DNA of 64,000 nucleotides from Pseudomonas alkylphenolica (GCF_000746525.1 NZ_CP009048.1:3465501-3529500), one strand, 5' to 3'; positions 55,250-64,000 are shown, numbered from the stretch's first letter. Translations and numbers: made by a program. Notes: a model not told the origin generated them from the letters alone.

Positions 55250-55660
55250 TCACTGAGCAGGGAGCGCTGCAATATCATCTTTTATCTCCTTGAGAGCGCC
55301 CACGATCGGGGCCGGTTTGGCGGCATATATTGCAGCGGCCAATAGCAACAGATCGGCTACCAGATCGATGAAAACGGTGATGCTCTGCACAGTTTTGATG
55401 GTTCGCTTTGCGGCATTGATGGTTCCGGTCACCGCCGCCTGGCTCTGCGACAGATCTGCTACCACGCAGTTGATCGCGTCGATATAAAGGCTGCTACATT
55501 GTTGTCGCAACAACACTTCGTCATTGAAGATCAATTGCGCAGCGCGTTGCTCAATCTCCTCGTCAATAATGGCTTTCATCAGCCGTTCATGGATGGCATC
55601 CGCCGTCTTGCGCAACGCCTCGGCGACCTGTTCGATTTCTTCTCTGGTTTGCAGTGCCAT
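55250..55660 (-). CDS. Hypothetical helical protein with one hydrophobic segment
   Basis: Unrecognised protein of 136 residues. The N-terminal half is charged and helical (TREEIEQVAEALRKTADAIH). A hydrophobic stretch VFIDLVADLLLLAAAIYAAK (about residues 97-117) may be a membrane segment. A single Cys pair lies in the middle (RQQCSSLYIDAINC). It follows the lipoprotein gene at 55679 on the same strand with an 18-nt gap, so the two are probably cotranscribed. Confidence 0.7.
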   Translation of the reverse strand: MALQTREEIEQVAEALRKTADAIHERLMKAIIDEEIEQRAAQLIFNDEVLLRQQCSSLYIDAINCVVADLSQSQAAVTGTINAAKRTIKTVQSITVFIDLVADLLLLAAAIYAAKPAPIVGALKEIKDDIAALPAQ

Positions 55661-55678
55661 GGTTGTGCTCCTGGCCGA

Positions 55679-56524
55679 TCAGGGCTTGAGGCCATCGAGT
55701 TGCTTGCGAACAGCTTTGATTTCCTTGGTCATTGCATCGATCGCCAATCGAACTTCCTTGGCCGACAGGTGATCGACATCCTCCCGCAGTCGCGCATGTC
55801 CGGCCTTGATCCTGTCCAGCGCTTGCTGGGCGGCGGCATACTCGCCGTCAACGGCTTCATATTCCTGCCGTTTGGCAGTCATGGCTTCGGTGCCCAGGCT
55901 GGCAACCAGCCACATGTTTTGCCGTTGGTAGAACGGAATTTCTGTCTCGTAACGGCCAATCACCATGCCCTTCTCATTGGCACTGGTTGCTTGCGCATAG
56001 CGCAGCACATCCTTCATTGCGCTCAACAACACCTGCAGGTCACTATCGGCCCCCGTAACCATATCCCGCACCGCTGCCTGCTGAGCAGCAGTTGTCAGTC
56101 CTTTGGCCACGGTCTTGGCCAGGGATGAATAGGCCGCCACCTGTTGCTCGTTGATCCCAAGCTCAGGATGCTTGCCGAGACTTTGCGCCAGCCCATCGAG
56201 CGATCTGGACACATTGAACGACTCATCACCCGCCAGGCGAGCCAAGGTCTGCATGTAACTGGCAACCCCATAGTTCAAATGAAGCATATCGGTCAGTTGC
56301 TTTTGCCGACGTGCGTCATTGTTGCTTGCCACAGTTCTCTGAGCAGGGGTGGTCAGAAACGGCGCTTCACGCGCAAAGGTGCTTTTATAGCGATCAATCA
56401 GTGTTGTATCGCTGGCAAACTTCGCCGACTCATTGGCGAACTCCTGAACTTCCTTGAGGTTGCTGCAACTGGCCAACACCAAGGTAATCAGAACAACACT
56501 GCATTTACGCGTGAAGGGGGCCAT
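55679..56524 (-). CDS. Hypothetical lipoprotein, coiled-coil rich
   Basis: Unrecognised protein of 281 residues. From the ATG at 56524 it begins with a lipoprotein signal (MAPFTRKCSVVLITLVLASC), the last Cys being the likely lipidation site. The rest is helical with repeated heptad-like stretches (EYEAVDGEYAAAQQALDRIK, LSAKEVRLAIDAMTKEIKAV). An in-frame upstream extension to 56590 is less likely. Cotranscription with the downstream helical protein suggests a small envelope-associated module of unknown function. Confidence 0.72.
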   Translation of the reverse strand: MAPFTRKCSVVLITLVLASCSNLKEVQEFANESAKFASDTTLIDRYKSTFAREAPFLTTPAQRTVASNNDARRQKQLTDMLHLNYGVASYMQTLARLAGDESFNVSRSLDGLAQSLGKHPELGINEQQVAAYSSLAKTVAKGLTTAAQQAAVRDMVTGADSDLQVLLSAMKDVLRYAQATSANEKGMVIGRYETEIPFYQRQNMWLVASLGTEAMTAKRQEYEAVDGEYAAAQQALDRIKAGHARLREDVDHLSAKEVRLAIDAMTKEIKAVRKQLDGLKP

Positions 56525-56640
56525 CGATGTAGTCCTTGCTCGGGCAAGCTGCGATTGATCGAACCACTTTGCCGACCACATTGCTGGCACCTTGATGTTA
56601 GTCCAGGCACAGGGTTTCAGCTAACTACCATCGCGTTCCC

Positions 56641-57135
56641 TTAACGACGTCGAAACAGCGGCCGCGGCTCGATCACCGAGCGCCCGTACAGCACACTCAT
56701 CCCGGCCAGGCCCTTGAGTGCGTCCTCGGCGCACTTGTCCTCGCGCACGGCAAAACTGTCGAAACCGCACTGGCGCATATGACTCAGTTGATCACGCAGC
56801 ACGTCGCCGATGGCGCGCAACTCGCCGTGCCAGCCCAGGCGAGTGCGTAACAGGTAGGCCTGGCTATAACCACGCCCATCGCGAAAGCTGGGGAAATCAA
56901 TCGCAATCAGTGGCAGTTGCGCCAACCAGGGTTGCAGCGGCTCTACCTCGTCATCCGGCCCCAGCCACAGGCCATCGCGACCGCCAGGTTGCGACGCCTG
57001 ACGCGCCAGCCAGAGATCAAGCGGCAGGATCAGCAAGCCATCAGGCAACGCCGATTGGCTGTCACGCACCAGCTGCCAGCCATCCTCGGCGAGCAGCTGC
57101 GGCTCGCCGTTGCGCAAGGCAATCACATTACGCAT
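56641..57135 (-). CDS. DUF934 protein (sulfite-reductase-associated)
   Basis: Protein of 164 residues of the DUF934 family, which is almost always encoded next to assimilatory sulfite reductase. Family segments are ALPDGLLILPLDLWLARQAS, LIAIDFPSFRDGRGYSQAYL, LRTRLGWHGELRAIGDVLRD and QLSHMRQCGFDSFAVREDKC. Its start overlaps the cysI stop by 13 nt, so it is translationally coupled. The exact role is not known. Confidence 0.93.
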   Translation of the reverse strand: MRNVIALRNGEPQLLAEDGWQLVRDSQSALPDGLLILPLDLWLARQASQPGGRDGLWLGPDDEVEPLQPWLAQLPLIAIDFPSFRDGRGYSQAYLLRTRLGWHGELRAIGDVLRDQLSHMRQCGFDSFAVREDKCAEDALKGLAGMSVLYGRSVIEPRPLFRRR

Positions 57136-58805
57136 ATCAGCTCCTCGGGACGCTTGGCATAGACCCGCTCTTTGAAGGGCTCCAGGCCAACCCGGCGCAC
57201 GGTGTCGACAAACGGCTCGTCCAGCTCACGATAGGCGCAGTAGGTGGCGATGATCTGCTCGATGACCCGCGGGATTTCGTCGGCGCTGAACGATGGGCCG
57301 ATCACCTTGCCCAAGGTGCTGTCTTTGCCCTGAGCGCCGCCGAGCGTCACCTGGTACCACTCGCTGCCGTTCTTGTCGACGCCAAGGATGCCAATGTTGC
57401 CAATGTGGTGATGGCCGCAGGCATTGATGCAGCCGGAAATGTTCAGGCTCAGCTCGCCCAGGTCATGCAGGTAGTCCAGGTCTTCGAAGCAGCGCTGGAT
57501 CGACTGGGCAATGGGAATCGACTTGGCATTGGCCAGGGCACAGAAGTCGCCGCCAGGACAGGCGATGATGTCGGTGAGCATGCCGATATTGGCGGTCCCC
57601 AGGTCGCGCTCGCAGGCCAGGCGCCAGAGTGCGTGCAGGTCCTGCTTGCGAACGTCCGGAAGGATCAGGTTCTGTTCATGGGCGATACGGATTTCGCCGA
57701 AGCCGAACTGTTCGGACCAGTCCGCCACCGCTTCCATCTGTGCCGCGGTCAGGTCGCCCGGTGGCGAAGACGCCCCCGGTTTGGTCGACAGCACCACGCT
57801 GGCATAGCCAGGCACCTTGTGCGGTTTCACGCAGCAGGACACCCAGCGTGCAAACCCGTGGTCCTGGGCCAGGTGGGTTTCGTACTCGAGTTCGCTGTCG
57901 ACCACACTGGCGTAGGCCGGCGGTTCGAAGGCTGCGGCCACGCGCTGGAATTCATCGATGGTCAGCTGCGCCGGACCGTCCTTGATGTGTTGCCACTCCT
58001 GCTCGACTTCCCGGGAGAAAGCCTCGATACCCAGCGCCTTGACCAGGATCTTGATCCGCGCCTTGTACTTGTTGTCGCGGCGACCATGGCGGTTGTAGAC
58101 CCGCAGGATCGCTTCGACATAAGACAACAGATGCTGCCACGGCAGGCCCTCGCGGATCTGCAGACCGAGAATCGGCGTACGCCCCAGACCGCCGCCGACC
58201 ATGACCCGCAAGCACATCTGGCCCTGGTCGTCGCGGTACAGGTACAGGCCGATGTCATGCATCATGATCGCCGCACGGTCTTCAACGGCCGAGCAGATGG
58301 CGATCTTGAACTTGCGTGGCAAGAACAGGAATTCCGGGTTGATGGTCGACCACTGGCGCAGGATTTCGGCGAGCGGCCGTGGGTCGAGCAGCTCATCGGC
58401 AGCGACGCCGGCGAAGGCTTCAGTGGTGATGTTGCGCACACAGTTGCCGGAGGTCTGGATGGCATGCATCTCGACCTCAGCCAGGTGCTGGAGGATGTCG
58501 GGCACCTGCTCCAGTTCGATCCAGTTGAACTGGATGTTCTGACGGGTGGTGAAATGCCCGTAGCCGCGATCATAGTCGCGGGCGATGCGCGCCAGGGTGC
58601 GCATCTGGCGGGCACCGAGGGTGCCGTAAGGAATCGCTACACGCAGCATGTAGGCGTGCTTTTGCAGGTACAGGCCGTTTTGCAGGCGCAGTGGCAGGAA
58701 CTCTTCTTCACTCAGCTCGCCAGCCATGAAACGCTGCACCTGATCGCGAAACTGCGCCACGCGCTCGAACACCAGCGCACGGTCATACTCGTCATACTGA
58801 TACAT
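57123..58805 (-). CDS. cysI: Assimilatory sulfite reductase, haemoprotein (CysI-like nitrite/sulfite reductase)
   Basis: Siroheme and [4Fe-4S] enzyme (560 residues) reducing sulfite to sulfide for cysteine synthesis. Substrate and siroheme-binding segments are visible (YGHFTTRQNIQFNWIELEQV, QTSGNCVRNITTEAFAGVAA). The cysteine ligands are in IIACPGGDFCALANAKSIP and LSLNISGCINACGHHHIGNIG, of the Cys-x4/5-Cys plus Cys-x3-Cys type. It appears to be the single-subunit haemoprotein typical of pseudomonads, without an adjacent cysJ. DUF934 follows with overlap. Confidence 0.93.
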   Translation of the reverse strand: MYQYDEYDRALVFERVAQFRDQVQRFMAGELSEEEFLPLRLQNGLYLQKHAYMLRVAIPYGTLGARQMRTLARIARDYDRGYGHFTTRQNIQFNWIELEQVPDILQHLAEVEMHAIQTSGNCVRNITTEAFAGVAADELLDPRPLAEILRQWSTINPEFLFLPRKFKIAICSAVEDRAAIMMHDIGLYLYRDDQGQMCLRVMVGGGLGRTPILGLQIREGLPWQHLLSYVEAILRVYNRHGRRDNKYKARIKILVKALGIEAFSREVEQEWQHIKDGPAQLTIDEFQRVAAAFEPPAYASVVDSELEYETHLAQDHGFARWVSCCVKPHKVPGYASVVLSTKPGASSPPGDLTAAQMEAVADWSEQFGFGEIRIAHEQNLILPDVRKQDLHALWRLACERDLGTANIGMLTDIIACPGGDFCALANAKSIPIAQSIQRCFEDLDYLHDLGELSLNISGCINACGHHHIGNIGILGVDKNGSEWYQVTLGGAQGKDSTLGKVIGPSFSADEIPRVIEQIIATYCAYRELDEPFVDTVRRVGLEPFKERVYAKRPEELICVM

Positions 58806-58922
58806 GGTTCGGACCTCATCACGGAGGCCCTTACTATGGCGTTGAGGTGTACTGAGTTACAGATTCAGGTTTATAGGATTTATACGGATCAGTTGAGTGT
58901 CCGGCGGCTGATATTGCCCAGA

Positions 58923-59867
58923 TCATCCGCCCACAGCCAACGCATAAGGCCCCTCGCTCAACTGCTCCCGTAAAAACGCCACACAACTGCGCACCTTGGC
59001 CGAACTGCTTGAGCGCGCAGCCGTCACCGCCCAGACATCCGCAGGCTGGTGGTAGGCCGGCAGCACCCGCTGCAGCGAGCCATCTTCAAGGTTGCCGACC
59101 AGATCCCAGTACGAGGCCATGATGATGCCGTGCCCGTCCAGCGCCCACTGGCGGACGATATCACTGTGGTTGGCCGCCATCGGCCCGGTGACCTTGACTG
59201 TCTCGGCGCCGTTCGGACCGAGCAGGCGCCAGACCCCGAAGCGGTCATCACGGCTACGAAACAGCAGGCAGTCGTGCTGCGCCAGCTCCGCCGCCACGCG
59301 CACCGGCCCACGGCGCGCCAGGTAATCGGGGGCGGCAGCCAGCACCCGTTTGTTCTCGGCGATGCGATGGGCGATCAGGTGTTTTTCCTGGACTTCACCG
59401 ACGCGAATGTCGATGTCGAAGTTCTCGCCAATCAGGTCGACCCGGCGGTCCATCAGCTCCAGCCAGATGTCCAGATTGGGATGACGCTGGCGCAGCAGCG
59501 ACAGAATCGGCGCGACATGCTCGCGCCCCAGGCGCAGGCTGGTGCTGATCCGCAAGGTACCCCGCGGCTCGCTGTGTGCTGCGGACAATGACTCGAACAT
59601 CGACTCGACGTTCTCGAGGATCTTCTGTGCCCAGACGAACGCCGCCTCGCCATCGCTGGTGATGCTCACCCGCCGTGTGGTGCGGTTGAACAGTTTTACC
59701 CCTAATAGCGTCTCCAGGGTGGCGATGCGCTTGCTGACATGGGCCGGCGACAGGCCAGTTTCGGTTGCTGCGGCAATGAAGCTTGAGCGCCGCGCCACTT
59801 CACAGAACAACTGAAGATCGCGCAGCAACGGCTCATTATTCGCTAGCAGCATATTCTGATTCTTCAT
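58923..59867 (-). CDS. LysR-type transcriptional regulator
   Basis: Regulator of 314 residues. The N-terminal winged helix (RDLQLFCEVARRSSFIAAAT, then GLSPAHVSKRIATLETLLGV) is LysR-type, followed by a ligand-binding periplasmic-protein-like domain (RGTLRISTSLRLGREHVAPI). It is divergent from the dehydrogenase-aroQ-hydrolase-binding protein group across 91 bp, the usual geometry for a regulator and its target. The ligand might be an intermediate of that group. It is not CysB, despite lying beside cysI. Confidence 0.92.
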   Translation of the reverse strand: MKNQNMLLANNEPLLRDLQLFCEVARRSSFIAAATETGLSPAHVSKRIATLETLLGVKLFNRTTRRVSITSDGEAAFVWAQKILENVESMFESLSAAHSEPRGTLRISTSLRLGREHVAPILSLLRQRHPNLDIWLELMDRRVDLIGENFDIDIRVGEVQEKHLIAHRIAENKRVLAAAPDYLARRGPVRVAAELAQHDCLLFRSRDDRFGVWRLLGPNGAETVKVTGPMAANHSDIVRQWALDGHGIIMASYWDLVGNLEDGSLQRVLPAYHQPADVWAVTAARSSSSAKVRSCVAFLREQLSEGPYALAVGG

Positions 59868-59958
59868 TCTGGCCGATTATCTCCCCAGCGTTTTTTATTA
59901 GCCTCTCACAAAACCGCCGTCGCGGTCTGCCTTGCCCAACAAGAACAATGAGAGCGCC

Positions 59959-61029
59959 ATGACTCCCCTACGCATCGCCGTCGCCGGTGCCGGCCTGATC
60001 GGTCGGCGTCATGTTGAACTGATCCAGGCCAGCAACGCCTGCCAGCTCTGTGCCCTGGTCGACCCGGCCCCGGCCGCTGCCGAACTGGCCGCAACTGTCG
60101 GGGTACCGCTGTACTCCTCTCTGACCGAACTGTTCGCCGAGCAGCGTCCGGACGGCGTGATTCTCGCCACCCCGAACCACCTGCATGTCGAAGGCGCCCT
60201 GGCCTGTGTCGAGCAAGGTGTGGCCGCGCTGATCGAAAAGCCAGTGGCCCATAGCCTGGCAGAGGGCCAGCGCCTGCTGGCCATCGCCGAGCAACGCGGG
60301 GCGCGGCTGTTGGTCGGCCACCATCGTGCCCACAGTGCGATCCTTGCCAAGGCCCGCGAGCTGATCGCCGAAGGCTTGCTCGGCAATCTGGTGGCGGTGA
60401 TGGGCAGCGCGTTGTTCTACAAGCCTGATGACTATTTCGAGGCAGCCCCCTGGCGCCGCAAGGCAGGCGGCGGGCCCGTGCTGATCAACATGATTCACGA
60501 GATCGGCAACCTGCGTTCGCTGTGCGGCGAGATCGTTGCCGTGCAGGCCCAGGCCTCCAGCGCCACGCGCGGCTTTGCCGTGGAAGACAGCGTGGCGATC
60601 AGCCTGCGTTTTGCCAGTGGCGCGCTGGGCACCTTCCTGCTCTCGGACACCGCCGCCTGCGCCCGCAGCTGGGAACAAACCGCGCGGGAAAACCTCGATT
60701 ACCCAAGCTATGACGACGAAGACTGCTATGTCATCGCCGGCACCCGCGGCTCGCTGTCGATTCCTACCATGCGGCTCAAATATTACGAACAACCCCAGGA
60801 TCGCTCCTGGTGGACGCCTTTCGCCAGCGCCGTTGCCAGCCTGCAACACGCCGATCCACTGCAACGCCAGCTCGCGCACTTCTGCCAGGTGATCCGTGGC
60901 CAGACCCAGCCGCTGGTAACGGTACGCGACGGCCTGCGCAACCTGCAGATCGTCGACGCCATCAACCAGGCCGCGCGCAGCGGCCAGATCGTAATCACCG
61001 ACACCCTCACCGGAGACCTTCAGCCATGA
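59959..61029 (+). CDS. Gfo/Idh/MocA-family oxidoreductase
   Basis: NAD(P)-dependent dehydrogenase (356 residues). The Rossmann fold is [20 protein letters not shown]; the family lysine motif is [10 protein letters not shown] (EKP). The C-terminal beta-sheet domain covers about residues 125-340. Substrates in this family are sugars, inositols, shikimate/quinate-type polyols and similar. Here linkage to a type II dehydroquinase suggests a cyclohexane-carboxylate (quinate/shikimate-like) substrate, which is inference. The start at 59959 ([10 protein letters not shown]) is preferred to one nine codons upstream. The stop overlaps the aroQ start (ATGA). Confidence 0.87.
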   Translation: MTPLRIAVAGAGLIGRRHVELIQASNACQLCALVDPAPAAAELAATVGVPLYSSLTELFAEQRPDGVILATPNHLHVEGALACVEQGVAALIEKPVAHSLAEGQRLLAIAEQRGARLLVGHHRAHSAILAKARELIAEGLLGNLVAVMGSALFYKPDDYFEAAPWRRKAGGGPVLINMIHEIGNLRSLCGEIVAVQAQASSATRGFAVEDSVAISLRFASGALGTFLLSDTAACARSWEQTARENLDYPSYDDEDCYVIAGTRGSLSIPTMRLKYYEQPQDRSWWTPFASAVASLQHADPLQRQLAHFCQVIRGQTQPLVTVRDGLRNLQIVDAINQAARSGQIVITDTLTGDLQP

Positions 61030-61475
61030 CCACCCTGCTCGTGCTCAACGGCCCCAACCTGAACATGCTCGGCCTGCGCCAGCCCGAGGTCTATGGCCGC
61101 GAAACCCTCGCCGACGTCCAAGCCTTATGCCAACAGGCGGCCAATCGTCTGGAGCTGACCCTGGAATTCCAGCAAAGCAACCACGAAGGCCAGATGATCG
61201 ACTGGATTCACCAGGCCCGTGGGCGGGTCGACGGCATCATCATCAACCCCGGCGCCTGGACCCACACCTCGGTGGCCATCCATGACGCGTTGATCGCCGC
61301 CGAAGTGCCGGTGATCGAAGTACACATCTCCAACGTGCACCGGCGTGAAGCTTTCCGCCATCACTCCTATGTCTCACTGGTGGCCAAGGCCGTGCTGGCC
61401 GGATTCGGCACTCATGGTTATGTACTGGCCATCGAGCATTTCGCCCGTGAGCTGCGACCTGCAGCAGGCCAATAA
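61026..61475 (+). CDS. aroQ: Type II 3-dehydroquinate dehydratase
   Basis: Dodecameric enzyme (149 residues) that interconverts 3-dehydroquinate and 3-dehydroshikimate. Catalytic features are [20 protein letters not shown] with the flexible-loop Arg/Tyr region, [16 protein letters not shown], and [19 protein letters not shown] with the active-site His. Probably a second, catabolic aroQ copy, since it is coupled to a dehydrogenase and controlled by a LysR gene; the housekeeping copy is usually beside accB. Overlaps the preceding gene by 4 nt. Confidence 0.93.
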   Translation: MTTLLVLNGPNLNMLGLRQPEVYGRETLADVQALCQQAANRLELTLEFQQSNHEGQMIDWIHQARGRVDGIIINPGAWTHTSVAIHDALIAAEVPVIEVHISNVHRREAFRHHSYVSLVAKAVLAGFGTHGYVLAIEHFARELRPAAGQ

Positions 61476-61559
61476 CCACTGAGGGTTACTCCATCGCAGT
61501 AATGTGCGGCCAGCAACCGGCCGCGCATACTCGGTTCCAGCTCTGCACAAGGAACCGCG

Positions 61560-62375
61560 ATGAAGATCGAACTGATACAGATTGATGGCCGCGACGGCGA
61601 TACCGCCTACAACCTGCAACGCACGCTGGAGGCCATTGCCAGCTGCAAGGCCGACACCGACCTGCTGGTATTTCCGGAAACCCAGCTGATGGGCTTTGCC
61701 AGCGCCGAGCAGCTGCCGCTGGTTGCCGAACCGCTGCATGGCCCGGCCCTGCAAACGGTCCAGCAGGCGGTGCGCGAACGCGATGTGGCGGTGGTGATTG
61801 GTGTTGCCGAGCAGGCCGACGGCGTTTACTACAACACCTCGGTGCTGCTCACCCCCGAAGGCATCGCCCTGTCTTATCGCAAGACCCACCTGTGGCCGTC
61901 CGAGCGCGGGCTGTTTCAGCCCGGTGACCGCTACGCTAGCGCATGCTGGAAAGGCCTGCGCATCGGTCTGTTGATCTGCTACGACATCGAACTGCCAGAG
62001 AGCAGCCGCGCCTTGGGCCAGTTGGGTGTCGACCTGATCATCGTCAGCAACGGCAACATGGACCCCTACGGCCCGGTGCACCGTACCGCGATCATGGCCC
62101 GTGCCCAGGAAAACCAGGCCTTCGCGGTGATGGTCAATCGGGTCGGCGCAGGTGACGGTGGGCTGCTGTTCGCCGGCGGCAGCGCCGCGGTCGATCCCTT
62201 TGGCCGCGTACTGTTCGAAGCCGGTCGCGAAACGTGCCGCCAACAGATCGAGCTGGACCTCAAGCAACTGCAACTCGCCCGCCGCGACTATGACTACCTC
62301 AAAGACCGCCGCCTGCAACTGCCGGGTACGCGGATCGAGCATCCCGACGGGCGCCGCGAGCTGCTGATTCCCTAA
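61560..62375 (+). CDS. Nitrilase-superfamily carbon-nitrogen hydrolase
   Basis: Amidase or carbamoylase-type hydrolase (271 residues) with the Glu-Lys-Cys triad: Glu in LLVFPETQLMGFA, Lys in LSYRKTHLWPSE and Cys in GLLICYDIELPESSR. The LICYDIELPE form resembles enzymes of aliphatic amidase/N-carbamoylputrescine type. The next gene encodes a polyamine-type binding protein, which favours a polyamine-derived amide as substrate (inference). It lies 84 nt after aroQ; the gap contains a GC-rich hairpin (GCGGCCAGCAACCGGCCGC near 61507). Confidence 0.88.
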   Translation: MKIELIQIDGRDGDTAYNLQRTLEAIASCKADTDLLVFPETQLMGFASAEQLPLVAEPLHGPALQTVQQAVRERDVAVVIGVAEQADGVYYNTSVLLTPEGIALSYRKTHLWPSERGLFQPGDRYASACWKGLRIGLLICYDIELPESSRALGQLGVDLIIVSNGNMDPYGPVHRTAIMARAQENQAFAVMVNRVGAGDGGLLFAGGSAAVDPFGRVLFEAGRETCRQQIELDLKQLQLARRDYDYLKDRRLQLPGTRIEHPDGRRELLIP

Positions 62376-62412
62376 CACTGCCTGACAACAACAAGAACTC
62401 TGGAGTGTCCCC

Positions 62413-63516
62413 ATGAAGCCGTTTCGCTGTTTACCCCTGGCCCTGGCCGCGTTGCTGTGCACTGCCGGCGTTCAGGCAGAAGAAGCTGCCACCCCCAGCG
62501 TGCACATCTACAACTGGTACGACTACATCGCGCCGAACACCACCAAGGAATTCCAGCAGGCCTCGGGCATCGCCCCGGTTTATGACGTGTTCGACAACAG
62601 CGACGTGATGCAGGGCAAGTTGATGGCCGGGCGCAGCGGCTATGACGTGGTGTTCGCCAGCGGCGACCTGCTGCCCAACCTGATCAAGGCCGGGGTACTG
62701 GCCGAGCTTGATCGCAGCCAGCTGCCCAACTTCCCCCACCTCGACCCGCAGATGCTCGCCAAACTGCAGAGCAACGACCCCGGCAACCGCTATGCCGCCC
62801 CCTACATGTGGGGCACCACCGGCATCGGTTATGACCAGGACAAGGTCAAAGCCTTGCTCGGCGAACAGGCCCCGGTGGACTCCTGGGCATTGATTTTCGA
62901 CGAGGCCAACCTGGCCAAGCTGAGCGAATGCGGAGTGGCCATGCTCGATGCCCCCAACGAGATCATCCCCATCGCTCTGCACTACCTGGGCCTGCCCTAC
63001 AACAGCAAGAACCCGGACGACTACCGCAAGGCCGAAGCGCTGTTACTCAAGTTGCGCCCGCATATCCGCTACTTCGACTCGTCGCGGTTCATCTCCGACC
63101 TGGCCAACGGTAATGTCTGCGTAGTACTGGGCTGGTCCGGCGGTGTATTCGAGGCCAAGCTCAGCGCGGAGAATGCCGGCAACGGCCGCCAGCTGCGCTA
63201 CAGCATCCCGCGCGAAGGTGCGCCAATCTGGCTGGAGAACATGGTGCTGCTCAAGCAAGCGCCGAATCCGCAACAGGGCCTGGCGTTCATCAACTACATG
63301 CTCAAGCCCGAGGTCATCGCCGCCTCGACCAACTACCTGGGCTACCCGAATGCCAACAAGGACGCGACCGATCTGGTCGATAGCAACATCCGCGACAACC
63401 CCACGGTGTACCCGCCGCAAGCGGTGCTCGACACCCTGTTCCCGCTCGAACCCTTGCCGCTAAAGCTTGAGCGGGTGCGCACCCGGGTGTGGAGTCAGGT
63501 CAAGACCGGCAGTTGA
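62413..63516 (+). CDS. Polyamine ABC transporter periplasmic binding protein (PotF/SpuD-like)
   Basis: Periplasmic solute receptor (367 residues; signal peptide ending GVQAE). Diagnostic motifs of spermidine/putrescine receptors include VHIYNWYDYIAPNTTKEFQQ, YDVFDNSDVMQGKLMAGRSG, YAAPYMWGTTGIGYDQDKVK and IWLENMVLLKQAPNPQQGLA. No transporter permease or ATPase genes are adjacent, so it probably works with one encoded elsewhere. It starts after a CTGGAGTG site, 37 nt behind the hydrolase, and is probably cotranscribed. Confidence 0.93.
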   Translation: MKPFRCLPLALAALLCTAGVQAEEAATPSVHIYNWYDYIAPNTTKEFQQASGIAPVYDVFDNSDVMQGKLMAGRSGYDVVFASGDLLPNLIKAGVLAELDRSQLPNFPHLDPQMLAKLQSNDPGNRYAAPYMWGTTGIGYDQDKVKALLGEQAPVDSWALIFDEANLAKLSECGVAMLDAPNEIIPIALHYLGLPYNSKNPDDYRKAEALLLKLRPHIRYFDSSRFISDLANGNVCVVLGWSGGVFEAKLSAENAGNGRQLRYSIPREGAPIWLENMVLLKQAPNPQQGLAFINYMLKPEVIAASTNYLGYPNANKDATDLVDSNIRDNPTVYPPQAVLDTLFPLEPLPLKLERVRTRVWSQVKTGS

Positions 63517-63522
63517 TCAGCC

Positions 63523-64000
63523 TCAGTCTTCCAGGGGCTTGGGCGGTGGCAGCGGCTTGGCCGGTTTGACGGGTTTAACCGGTTTGCCGTCTTTGGCCGG
63601 GGCGGTGACCGCCTGCTTCTGTTCTGCCACGGTCGGGGCGACGATGGCTTTTTCTTCGGCCGGCAAGGCGTCTACGGCGTCAAAGATCGCCTTGGGTTCA
63701 AGGGTGCCTGTGTGTGCTATTCGATGCTGTGCGCCATCCTTGCCCACCAGCACCACCGGGGTAACGACAGTGTCGGCGGCGCTGAACCTGAACTGACGGA
63801 TCAACGCCATGGTCGTCTGCTGATCGAGGTCCTTGCCTTCGCGTTTGCCCATCATGCCGGCGATGCTGTACAGCACCAGGTTGCGTTCCTGGAACGCAGC
63901 CTTGGTGGCCGGGTCTTCCAGCGCCTGGTTCAAGGCACGCAGGGTCGGGTCCGCAGTACTGGGCGCAATGACAATCAACGGACGGGCCCTGTACAGATCC
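63523..64000 (-). CDS. DUF4174 protein, N-terminus cut by window edge
   Basis: Protein resembling the DUF4174 family. Reading leftward from the window edge the frame is open: LYRARPLIVIAPSTADPTLR at the start, then AAFQERNLVLYSIAGMMGK and VVTPVVLVGKDGAQHRIAHT. The thioredoxin-like fold of the family is followed here by a low-complexity Lys-Pro-rich tail (GKPVKPVKPAKPLPPPKPLE). The start lies beyond 64000; an in-frame ATG-like start at 63978 would cut into the conserved region. Function unknown. Convergent with the polyamine receptor gene. Confidence 0.8.
   Translation of the reverse strand, partial: DLYRARPLIVIAPSTADPTLRALNQALEDPATKAAFQERNLVLYSIAGMMGKREGKDLDQQTTMALIRQFRFSAADTVVTPVVLVGKDGAQHRIAHTGTLEPKAIFDAVDALPAEEKAIVAPTVAEQKQAVTAPAKDGKPVKPVKPAKPLPPPKPLED

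Noticed and set aside
61500..61530. Rho-independent terminator after aroQ
   Set aside because: A GC-rich hairpin exists but no T-tract follows, so it is mentioned only as a hairpin in the neighbouring gene's entry.

Overview
The window looks like a Pseudomonas chromosome, most probably the P. putida group. The evidence is the gacA-uvrC-pgsA-tRNA-Gly block, the TTG start of gacA, GC-rich pseudomonad coding sequence, a Pseudomonas-type REP palindrome (51453-51524) and the cysI-DUF934 pair. The two halves differ sharply. Positions 1 to about 32,230 are a mobile island at a tRNA-Gly gene. Positions 32,500 to 64,000 are mostly ordinary chromosome around an 11-gene alginate-like exopolysaccharide cluster.

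Island, outer layer. An ICE/island-type tyrosine integrase (30146-31984) lies beside tRNA-Gly(GCC), which occurs twice in tandem. The island runs left past position 1.

Island, first nest (1-15822). A Tn21/Tn501-type Tn3-family transposon (tnpA-tnpR-res, 38-bp inverted repeat at 15785-15822) carries a SulP transporter, a tandem universal stress protein, a DksA/TraR zinc finger protein and a YjiK/SdiA-regulated-like protein. Its right end lies in a decayed catalase gene. Its res region was hit by a complete Tn5053-like mercury transposon (3208-11657; merRTPFADE plus tniRQBA) with a perfect 5-bp target duplication CTTGC. Inside that transposon a 38-bp Tn21-type inverted repeat survives as a fossil of the origin of the mer module.

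Island, middle (15823-22011). This holds the catalase remnant, a frameshifted FMN-dependent lactate dehydrogenase, wrbA, a small hypothetical gene and a membrane-fusion-protein/DUF2955 efflux pair.

Island, second nest (22012-30114). A decayed IS110 fragment is followed by a group II intron sitting just behind a rho-independent terminator (group IIC behaviour). A three-gene large-serine-recombinase element (23479-26190) is inserted in the intron's reverse transcriptase gene, and removing it restores the reading frame exactly. Next comes a complete IS21-family element (27495-30114) with a 7-bp duplication TTAAGGC.

Chromosome. pgsA, uvrC, gacA and an XRE regulator lead to a 650-bp AT-rich upstream region and then the exopolysaccharide cluster (36715-51004). 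The order is algD-alg8-alg44-algK-algE-algI-algJ-algF-algX-algL-algG-like, all on the plus strand. Unlike the canonical alginate operon, algI-J-F come before algX-L-G, there is no algA, the AlgG-like protein has lost the catalytic histidine of the DPHD motif (it reads DVRD), and AlgK has no lipobox. It resembles the alginate-like epm cluster described for Pseudomonas alkylphenolica. The predicted product is a c-di-GMP-controlled, acetylated, largely unepimerised polymannuronate-like polymer; that is inference.

The remainder is a GNAT acetyltransferase, a DUF488 protein, a PiT phosphate transporter, an OmpA/DUF4398 lipoprotein pair, two unknown genes, cysI-DUF934, and a LysR-controlled group (Gfo/Idh/MocA dehydrogenase, AroQ dehydroquinase, nitrilase-type hydrolase, polyamine-binding protein). 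A DUF4174 gene is cut by the right edge.
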